Shown here piece after piece: positions 1 through 4,914 of a DNA stretch of 7,959 bases (position 1 is the first letter of the stretch; each line of letters starts with the position of its first letter). The position numbers were made by a program, and so were the translations under genes. The notes beneath the pieces are model-generated. The model saw nothing but the letters and a program-made list of their open reading frames with translations. It searched no databases and was not told where the DNA came from. Source of the DNA: Planctomycetota bacterium (GTDB taxonomy: Bacteria > Planctomycetota > Phycisphaerae > WQYP01); NCBI GenBank assembly GCA_021828935.1, contig JAJZCU010000084.1, forward strand, positions 1-7,959, written 5' to 3'.

Positions 1-55
1 ACACAACGATCTGGCTTTTGATCATGTACGCCCACCGCCGCTCCGGAAGAATAGT

Positions 56-98
56 AAAAAACGCAGAGGCGCAGAGACCGCGGAGACCCACGGCGGGA
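56..98 (+). repeat. Dispersed GC-rich intergenic repeat, copy R1 (short)
   Basis: This stretch reads as quasi-tandem 8-9 base modules of the form CGCAGAG/CGCGGAG. It aligns with the cores of three other copies in the window, near 2321, 4330 and 7819, and all four are in the same orientation. It lies just beyond the 3' end of the leftward hemW gene. The rest of 1-136 holds nothing I can identify. Similar 'CAGAGGCGCAGAG' repeats are, from memory, common in intergenic DNA of environmental bacteria and have no known function. Confidence 0.6.
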
Positions 99-136
99 GC
101 GGCGTGAGAACGGTATCTTTTGGGGATCGCCCGCAA

Positions 137-1372
137 TCAAACTTTAGCAAACATTTCCAGCACGTCCGCGAAGACCGTGTCGGACAGCGGCCAGGCGTGT
201 TGGGTGAGGCGCACATGCGTCGGGGTAATGTTTAATAGTTCGATGGCGCCATAGCGCGCGGTCAGCGGTTGCAGAATTTCTCCGGCATCCAGTCCGGTGC
301 GGTCTGCAAAGGCGGCGCGATCAATGCCCGCGGTGGTGCGCAGCATCAGCATGGCCAGTTCGCCCCAGCGGCGGGGGCCCGAAAGATGTTCCATTTCCAC
401 CACTGGCAAAACTTCCCGGCGCAGTGCCTGCAAATAATGCGTCAGATTTCGCACGCCGGCCCAGCGGTAGCCGCTGTGATGTGCCGCGGCTGATGGACCC
501 CACGCCAATGCGTTTCCGCCGCTCCAATAGTGCAAGTTGTGCCGACAGGTCTTTCCAGGCCGGGCAAAATTAGAAATTTCATATTGTTCCAATCCGGCGG
601 CGCCCAGCGTGTCACGGATGCGTTGAAACATGTCCAGTTCCACCGATTCATCGCATGGAGAAAATTCGCCGCGCTTCAGGCGCGCCGTCAGCGGAGTGTT
701 CGGTTCATACATGAGGTTGTAACAGGAAATGTGATCTGGTTGGCATTGCAGGGCCTGATGAAGATTATCGGCCAGCGTGGCCATGGTTTGCCCCGGAATG
801 CCAAAAATCAGATCAAGATTAATGTTATGAATTCCCGCCCGCCGGGCAGTTTCCATTGCGGCTGGCACATGGGCCGGGTCGTGGTCACGTTGCAGCGTGA
901 GCAGTTCGGCGCCTTGGAATGACTGGGCCCCAAAGCTGATGCGATTCACGCCGGCGGCGGCCAATACTTGGGCGCGGGCATCGTCAAAAGTGTTGGGATT
1001 GGCTTCCACCGTAAATTCGCGCAGCCCGGCCAAGTCTGCGCGTTCATGCAAAATGGCCAGCAGCTTGGTTAAATCTCCCGGCGCCAGCAGCGTGGGGGTG
1101 CCCCCGCCAATGAAAATGGTTTCTGGTGCAGGCCGGCCAAGGTGTGCAACTTCGAGGCTGGCCTGCGTGCGTAACGCCTGCAAAAACTCGGGCGCCTGTT
1201 GCAGATGTCCCGCCAGCGAATAAAAATCGCAGTAGTGGCATTTTACTGAACAGAACGGCACATGCACATACAGTGCGGCAACCGATCCTTCCAACGCCCG
1301 CGATGGCGGAAGACGGCTGTAAGGGGGCGCCGGAACCGCGATGGGCAATAGCGTGGTGTGCGGCGTGGGCAT
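137..1372 (-). CDS. hemW: Radical SAM heme chaperone HemW (CPO-III-like)
   Basis: A 411-residue radical SAM protein. The [4Fe-4S]/SAM motif is CSVKCHYC (C41, C45, C48) followed by D49-F50. The fourth cysteine that follows in HemN (CxxxCxxCxC) is a phenylalanine here, which is typical of HemW. Other family marks are GGGTP at 89-93 (SAM binding), GAQSF near 148-152, DLIFGIPGQT at 187-196, YEISNFARPG at 264-273 and HNLHYW at 278-283, the conserved HemW segment. Family knowledge: HemW binds heme and is thought to deliver it to cytosolic or membrane acceptors, and is often misannotated as oxygen-independent coproporphyrinogen oxidase. Length is usual apart from a proline-rich N-terminal extension of about 30 residues before the domain. 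The ATG at 1372 is the only ATG ahead of the domain in this frame, but it lacks a good Shine-Dalgarno, so the true start could be a little downstream (TTG at codon 27). The gene is transcribed divergently from the FHA gene. It is complete, with a TGA stop. Confidence 0.93.
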   Translation of the reverse strand: MPTPHTTLLPIAVPAPPYSRLPPSRALEGSVAALYVHVPFCSVKCHYCDFYSLAGHLQQAPEFLQALRTQASLEVAHLGRPAPETIFIGGGTPTLLAPGDLTKLLAILHERADLAGLREFTVEANPNTFDDARAQVLAAAGVNRISFGAQSFQGAELLTLQRDHDPAHVPAAMETARRAGIHNINLDLIFGIPGQTMATLADNLHQALQCQPDHISCYNLMYEPNTPLTARLKRGEFSPCDESVELDMFQRIRDTLGAAGLEQYEISNFARPGKTCRHNLHYWSGGNALAWGPSAAAHHSGYRWAGVRNLTHYLQALRREVLPVVEMEHLSGPRRWGELAMLMLRTTAGIDRAAFADRTGLDAGEILQPLTARYGAIELLNITPTHVRLTQHAWPLSDTVFADVLEMFAKV

Positions 1373-1617
1373 AGATCAACATGTTCCGCTAAGGGCGCCT
1401 GAACGCTGCATTAGACTCCATTGGCGTCATTGGGACAACAATCCGGGCCATTCCGGGCGCGATTCGCATTGTAAATTTTGGTCTTCCACTTTTTCTGATT
1501 ACCCTTGAATTAACCCGCCCGCGGCGATACGGTTATGAATATTGGTAGTATCACGCGCTGGTGGCGGAGTGCCGGTGATGATGAACAACGTCCAATTCAT
1601 CTGTTAGAGGAAACGCC
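1373..1617. other. Divergent intergenic gap between hemW and the FHA gene
   Basis: These 245 bp must hold the promoters of both divergent genes. The sequence is less GC-rich around 1467-1545. One weak candidate for the FHA gene is TTGAAT at 1505-1510 with TACGGT at 1528-1533 (17 bp spacer), but the -10 matches only 3 of 6 bases, so I do not list it as a promoter. No convincing hairpin, repeat or small reading frame is visible. Confidence 0.4.
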
Positions 1618-2166
1618 ATGCAGGTCAAACTTGTCATGTTCAAAGAAGATGGCGAACGCCGCGATTTTCCCATTCCTGACAGCATCGCCACTGTTGGCCG
1701 GGGAGAGGAATGCGATCTACAGGTGCCGCTGGCCGCGATCTCGCGCCGCCACTGCCAGATTGTACAGGAAGATGAGCAACTGATTCTGCGCGACATGGGC
1801 AGCACCAACGGCACCTACCACAATGAACAGCGCGTCCAGGAAGCGGTGCTGGAACCCGGCGACCATGTGCGCGTGGGGCCGGTCATATTCACCGTGGTCA
1901 TTAACGATCAGCCGACACACATTGAGCCCGTGCGCACTCTGCTGGACGCCAGCACCGAAGAAATGCCCACGCACACCGGTAAGGCGGCGCAGGCCAACAC
2001 CGTTGATGTCGGCGCCGACAGCGACATGGATGATGATCTGGACGCCCCGCATACGGCCTTGGATGCGTTGGCCGGTCGCGATGACTCCGCCGCGGGAGGA
2101 AGCCAGGCCGGCGATGATCCGCTGTCGGCTCTGGCGGCGTTGAACAAACCGAAGCCCAAGGCTTGA
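1618..2166 (+). CDS. FHA-domain protein with acidic disordered tail
   Basis: A 182-residue cytosolic protein. The N-terminal half (about 1-100) is a forkhead-associated domain, a phosphothreonine-peptide binding fold. The canonical residues are present: G27-R28 in the first motif, S42-R43-R44-H45, then the STNGT loop at 62-66 with N69. The domain should therefore be able to bind phosphothreonine. Residues from about 115 onward are rich in Asp, Ala, Gly and Ser, with a Lys/Pro end. They look disordered and contain several threonines and serines that could be phosphorylated. No membrane segment, kinase or second domain is seen. The start is well supported: AGAGGA at 1606-1611 lies 6 bases before the ATG. 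The gene stands alone, with no kinase or phosphatase partner in the window, so its signalling partner cannot be named. Opening residues and domain arrangement resemble short FHA proteins common in Planctomycetota; this is recall. Confidence 0.9.
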   Translation: MQVKLVMFKEDGERRDFPIPDSIATVGRGEECDLQVPLAAISRRHCQIVQEDEQLILRDMGSTNGTYHNEQRVQEAVLEPGDHVRVGPVIFTVVINDQPTHIEPVRTLLDASTEEMPTHTGKAAQANTVDVGADSDMDDDLDAPHTALDALAGRDDSAAGGSQAGDDPLSALAALNKPKPKA

Positions 2167-2571
2167 CGGCAGTACGGGCCGGGCGAAGCTACACCTACCG
2201 GCCGCGGGGACACAATTCTGCGGGAAAACCTTTTTGGCCGGGCCGTTGGATCTTGGCAGAATGTTTGCCGTCAGCGGGGCAGCACAGGGTGCGTGAATGC
2301 CCACGACGATGGAAGGTTATAAATAAACCGCTGAGGCGCCCAGATCGCTGAGACGTCGTTGGAGGGACGAGGGGCGGGGATTTTTGAGGGGCTTGGGTTA
2401 AAAGAGGTGGCCACAATGGGGGGTGGCAATCCTGGCCGCCGGATCGCACGCATGCCGTTATAGATCGAATCTTGTGGTAGACATACCTACGCCGGGCTGG
2501 AAGCGCTGGAAGCCCGCCCCCGATCACGGTTCAAGCATTGGATGTGTCCGGTCAAGCGGTAGGATGGTGCA
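2167..2571. other. Intergenic region downstream of the FHA gene
   Basis: Apart from repeat R2, this stretch holds a 6 bp inverted repeat (GGCCGG...CCGGCC, about 2177-2204) with no T-run, so it is a poor terminator candidate. It also holds a 9 bp tandem duplication (GCTGGAAGC twice, 2496-2513) nested in a small GGGCT...AGCCC hairpin. I see no supportable gene. Confidence 0.4.
2307..2466 (+). repeat. Long intergenic repeat copy R2, left of the toxin-antitoxin module
   Basis: About 160 bp alignable along its length with copy R3 at 4316-4455. Shared blocks, in order, are CGATGG, ATAAATAAA, CGCTGAGGCGC, CGTTGGAGGG, TTTTGAGGGGC, GGGTTAAAAG and TGGCCGCCGGAT, separated by small indels. The TGGCCGCC block can form an imperfect hairpin with the preceding GGTGGC (2421-2426). 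The repeat lies between the FHA stop and the module's promoter. No real gene is seen in it; the minus-strand frames through it differ from R3 mostly by amino-acid-changing substitutions. Confidence 0.8.
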
Positions 2572-2592
2572 GATTGTTCTCCGTAATAGAAC
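2572..2592 (+). promoter_or_regulatory. Putative operator O1 of the toxin-antitoxin operon
   Basis: GATTGTTCT, seven bases, then AGAAC. The arms GTTCT (2576-2580) and AGAAC (2588-2592) are a perfect 5 bp inverted repeat centred on 2584. The same pattern, GATTGTTCT-N7-AGAA, recurs at 2626-2645 with its centre exactly 54 bp away. O1 lies just upstream of the predicted -35. XRE-type antitoxins usually bind such palindromes and repress their own operon; assignment to this regulator is inference. Confidence 0.55.
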
Positions 2593-2600
2593 TCTTCGCC

Positions 2601-2628
2601 TTGTTCCAGCCGATAAACCTGCTATGAT
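2601..2628 (+). promoter_or_regulatory. Predicted sigma70-type promoter of the toxin-antitoxin operon
   Basis: The -35 is TTGTTC (2601-2606, 3 of 6 matches, with the key TTG intact). The -10 is TATGAT (2623-2628, 5 of 6). The spacer is 16 bp. Transcription would start near 2635, inside operator O2, and leave a leader of about 60 bases before the ATG at 2694. This argues against the in-frame TTG at 2628 as the start codon, because it overlaps the -10. Confidence 0.55.
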
Positions 2629-2645
2629 TGTTCTGTGATACAGAA
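2626..2645 (+). promoter_or_regulatory. Putative operator O2 over the transcription start
   Basis: A perfect 6 bp inverted repeat, TTCTGT-GAT-ACAGAA (2631-2645, centred on 2638), preceded by the same GATTG as O1. It begins inside the -10 box and covers the predicted transcription start, the classic position for a repressor. The half-site TTGTTC occurs at 2574, 2601 and 2628, at exact 27 bp intervals. Confidence 0.6.
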
Positions 2646-2679
2646 TTCCTGGAAATCCCAGAAATCGCCATTCAAACGC

Positions 2680-2683
2680 GGAG
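2680..2683 (+). promoter_or_regulatory. Ribosome binding site deciding the ATG at 2694
   Basis: GGAG lies 10 bases before the ATG at 2694. It supports this start over the longer reading frame that opens with TTG at 2628. Confidence 0.6.
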
Positions 2684-2693
2684 ACCAAAAAAC

Positions 2694-3806
2694 ATGCCCC
2701 TACACGACAGGCTTAAATACGCGCGGGAGCGTGCCAGCCTTTCCGGGCCGCAGGTTAGGGAACGCACTGGCGTTGGCGAATCGTCCCTGTCCGAATTTGA
2801 GAACGGGAAGCGCGAGCCCAGTTTGAGTCAGTTGCAAAAACTGGCCGAGGTGTACCGCCGCTCCGTCGCATTTTTTCTTGCCGAAGGGCCGCTCACGCCA
2901 GAGCCCGCGGTGCTGTGGCGCATGCGCCCCACGCAGCACGCGGAAGAGACTGAGGTTAAATTCCTTCGCCTCTGCGAGCAGTATCACAACCTGGAAATGT
3001 GGTGCGACGACCATGCGCCAGTCTGCCTGCCGCCTGCCACGGGAGACCCCACCCGCTACGGATATTCCCAGGCTGAAGAGTTAGCCAAGCGCATCCGACA
3101 AGAGTTGCAGCTTGGCGACCGGCCCGGACTGTCGCTTTTGGCCACTCTCGAAGAGGTCTGTGGGGTGAAGGTCTTCCATCTGGAATTCGAGCCTTCGGGC
3201 ACGGCCGCGTCGGCAGTGTCAGAAACCTTTGGCGCGGCCGTTTTGCTCAATTCCAAAAACGACCGTTGTCAACGCAATGAGGACCTGGCGCACGAGTTGT
3301 TCCACCTGCTCACATGGCCGATCTTCCACCCCACTGCCGAGGCGACCACAATCGTCGGGGGTCTCGAAGAGGATCTGGCGACATGCTTCGCCAGGAATTT
3401 GTTATTGCCAGCCGATCCATTCCGCACGGCTATCAATTTACGCATGCGCGACGGCAAGATGAAAATCGAGTCGCTGTTTGATGTGGCGAGGGAATTTGAT
3501 GTGCCGGCTTCATGCGTGTTGTTGCAATTGTATTTTCTGTATGCGTGCGGGCCCGCAGGGGCGGATCAGGCCAAGCGGGAAATCGGGATGGCCAAGGCGC
3601 TCACGCCATCCTTGCAGGACCGACAGAATCAGAAGCCCCATCCGTGGCCGGCGCGATATCATGCTCTGGCCGTGAGGGCGCTGCGCCATGGCGAACTTGC
3701 GATTGGTCGTTTCGCCGAGTACCTGAACATCACGCGGCAGGAAGCAATGCGCTTCGTCGAACAGGAGATCCCGGACGGTGAAGAAATTCAAGTTACTCCT
3801 GCTTGA
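2694..3806 (+). CDS. XRE helix-turn-helix / ImmA-IrrE metallopeptidase antitoxin-like regulator
   Basis: A 370-residue, three-part protein. Residues 3-62 are an XRE helix-turn-helix (RLKYARERASLSGPQV..., with SLSEFENGKREPS as the recognition region). Residues about 120-290 are an ImmA/IrrE (DUF955/COG2856) zinc peptidase domain with HELFH (H200, E201, H204) and the likely third zinc ligand E226, in the family's ExxAxxFAxxLLxP pattern. Residues about 325-365 (ALRHGELAIGRFAEYLNITRQEA) look like a second small helix-turn-helix. All catalytic residues are present, so it should be an active peptidase. Family knowledge: ImmA-type peptidases cleave repressors or antitoxins, and XRE-COG2856 proteins occur as antitoxins. 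I infer it represses its operon, neutralises the downstream PIN protein and may inactivate itself by proteolysis. I chose the ATG at 2694 over the in-frame TTG at 2628: GGAG at 2680-2683 is 10 bases upstream, the domain begins at once, and the TTG overlaps the -10 box. Confidence 0.9.
   Translation: MPLHDRLKYARERASLSGPQVRERTGVGESSLSEFENGKREPSLSQLQKLAEVYRRSVAFFLAEGPLTPEPAVLWRMRPTQHAEETEVKFLRLCEQYHNLEMWCDDHAPVCLPPATGDPTRYGYSQAEELAKRIRQELQLGDRPGLSLLATLEEVCGVKVFHLEFEPSGTAASAVSETFGAAVLLNSKNDRCQRNEDLAHELFHLLTWPIFHPTAEATTIVGGLEEDLATCFARNLLLPADPFRTAINLRMRDGKMKIESLFDVAREFDVPASCVLLQLYFLYACGPAGADQAKREIGMAKALTPSLQDRQNQKPHPWPARYHALAVRALRHGELAIGRFAEYLNITRQEAMRFVEQEIPDGEEIQVTPA
3763..3767 (+). promoter_or_regulatory. 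Ribosome binding site of the PIN-like gene, inside the upstream gene
   Basis: AGGAG lies 10 bases before the GTG at 3778, within the last 15 codons of the antitoxin-like gene. The two reading frames overlap by 29 bases in different frames, so translation of the second gene is probably coupled to the first. Confidence 0.65.
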
Positions 3807-4290
3807 CGCCAATGTGGTTATTGAGGTATTCCGGCACGGACTGTGGGACAAGATCATCGCGAAATGCGACCTCTATCTTGCGCGCACCGCCGTCGACGAG
3901 GCGCACTTTTTCCTTGACGCCAATGGCGACCAGCAACCGATCGACCTGACGCCCCACATCAATGCCAACGTGATCACGGTCTTTGAACTCAAGCCTTCTG
4001 ACTTATCTGATTTGCGTGCCCAATTTGATCCCAGTTATTTTGAGAAGCTGGACCCCGGTGAGACGGAATCCATGGCCTATCTGCTTCGGCTCGGGGAACA
4101 GTCCCAGATATGTTCCGCCGACAAGATTGTCTACCGTGTGTTGGGGCGTATGGGCCGTTCTGAGCAGGGCGTATCCCTGGAAGAGGTGTTAAGTCAGGCT
4201 GGGCTTTCGCGGAAACTTGGCCGAGAGTTCTGCCGCGAGTATCGTGAGCAGTGGACGCGGAAAGGTTTTGAGGAGGGCTTGAGCCGGTGA
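3778..4290 (+). CDS. PIN-like putative ribonuclease toxin
   Basis: A 170-residue protein. It opens with a hydrophobic strand ending in an acidic residue (KLLLLDANVVIE, D10), the hallmark first motif of PIN nucleases. Further likely metal-binding acids are E41 (AVDEAHF), E95/E97 (LDPGETESMAYLL) and D115 (CSADKIVYRVL), in the order and spacing expected of the fold. The C-terminal stretch (about 131-170) is charged and helical and resembles no second domain. Family knowledge: PIN toxins are Mg-dependent ribonucleases that cut tRNA, rRNA or mRNA; the target here cannot be read from sequence. It is the second gene of the operon and starts on GTG inside the antitoxin-like gene. The position, the antitoxin-first order and the translational coupling all fit the toxin of a type II pair. 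The alternative is a non-toxic PIN-like protein serving as peptidase substrate or partner. No terminator is obvious after the stop; repeat R3 begins 25 bases later. Confidence 0.8.
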   Translation: MKKFKLLLLDANVVIEVFRHGLWDKIIAKCDLYLARTAVDEAHFFLDANGDQQPIDLTPHINANVITVFELKPSDLSDLRAQFDPSYFEKLDPGETESMAYLLRLGEQSQICSADKIVYRVLGRMGRSEQGVSLEEVLSQAGLSRKLGREFCREYREQWTRKGFEEGLSR

Positions 4291-4315
4291 AATGGGTTGG
4301 CGTAACGCTTGGCAC

Positions 4316-4455
4316 CGATGGGAGATCATAAATAAAACGCTGAGGCGCGGAAAGCGTTGGGACGACGTTGGAGGGGCGAGGGTGGATTTTGAGGGGCGTG
4401 GGGTTAAAAGGGGGGCAGCCATCTTGGCCGCCGGATTGTATGCCAGATCGCGACG
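4316..4455 (+). repeat. Long intergenic repeat copy R3, right of the toxin-antitoxin module
   Basis: About 140 bp in direct orientation relative to R2, with the same ordered blocks: CGATGGGAG, ATAAATAAA, ACGCTGAGGCGCGG, ACGTTGGAGGGG, TTTTGAGGGGC, GGGTTAAAAG, TTGGCCGCCGGAT. GGCAGCC-ATCTT-GGCCGCC forms a 7 bp hairpin with one mismatch. The ATAAATAAA boxes of R2 and R3 are 2009 bp apart. R2 and R3 therefore bracket the promoter and both module genes with almost no other sequence. Confidence 0.8.
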
Positions 4456-4470
4456 CTGGATCCAATGCTG

Positions 4471-4828
4471 TTATGGGCATGAGCGCGTCGGGATTCCGGC
4501 GCGAATTCCCTGTCCGGCCCGCATCGCTTCGCGCCGCAGGCTAATCACAATCAGCAATACGGCGTGGCGTTCGGCGTCGCTCAGCGGCGCGCCGGCCGCG
4601 CTGTCGATCAAGTAATCGGCGGCGCGATACAGGCTCCGCAGGGTTTCGCGTGCTTTTGTTGCGTCGGGCGCGGCACTGTCGGGTGGTAGGCCATGGAATT
4701 CCACGGTGGGGGGGCGGTGGCGTGCGTGGCGGCGCGATGCTGTTCAAGCCATTGTGATGTTCGGCGTGAAAGCCTTGCGGGGCGGCGGCATGGCCATGGA
4801 TTTTGCCTGCTAAAAAGGTGTCGTCCAC
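4471..4828 (-). pseudogene. Unrecognised small gene, probably frameshifted at a homopolymer
   Basis: Two minus-strand frames join into one if a single base is removed from the run of seven C (minus strand) at 4708-4714. The joined product from the GTG at 4828 is 118 residues. The upstream part has HGHAAAPQGFHAEHHNG, then a Pro-rich linker at the run. The downstream part is a helical, Ala/Arg-rich segment (ETLRSLYRAADYLIDSAAG, LSDAERHAVLLIVISLRREA). Both halves prefer G or C in third codon positions, which supports past or present coding. The frame is open upstream all the way to the Sel1 stop at 4903, with no ATG and no Shine-Dalgarno before the GTG, so the 5' end may have been lost. I do not recognise the family. 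It may be a pseudogene, a sequencing indel, or chance. Confidence 0.4.
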
Positions 4829-4889
4829 GGTGGGGTGTGTTGTCGTTGAGTGCGATTCTTCCAGATTAGGCTCGGTGCCGGGCCAGTTT

Positions 4890-4914
4890 CCCCGCGGCGT
4901 TCAGGGCCGCGGGG
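4890..4914 (-). terminator. Strong GC hairpin enclosing the stop codon of Sel1 gene A
   Basis: A perfect 9 bp stem, CCCCGCGGC / GCCGCGGGG, with a 7-base loop that contains the TGA stop (4903-4901). On the minus-strand RNA it is followed by AAACUGG, with no U-run, so it is not a classic intrinsic terminator. It could act as a 3' end stabiliser or a weak terminator. It may also be partly a by-product of the GC-rich Ala-Pro codons. Confidence 0.4.

Noticed and set aside
2271..2453. Minus-strand frames through repeats R2 and R3 giving similar peptides (PSNxV, APQRFIYxLPS)
   Set aside because: The similarity follows from DNA repeat identity. Comparing codons, most R2/R3 differences change the amino acid, and there is no shared start or ribosome binding site, so I see no sign of selection for protein.
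2423..2638. Plus-strand 71-codon frame upstream of the toxin-antitoxin module
   Set aside because: It runs from repeat R2 through the promoter and operators, has no recognisable motif or ribosome binding site, and its product looks like translated intergenic DNA.
2628..2693. In-frame TTG extension of the XRE-peptidase gene by 22 residues
   Set aside because: The TTG overlaps the predicted -10 box and operator O2. The extension has no domain similarity, and a better start with a Shine-Dalgarno lies at 2694.
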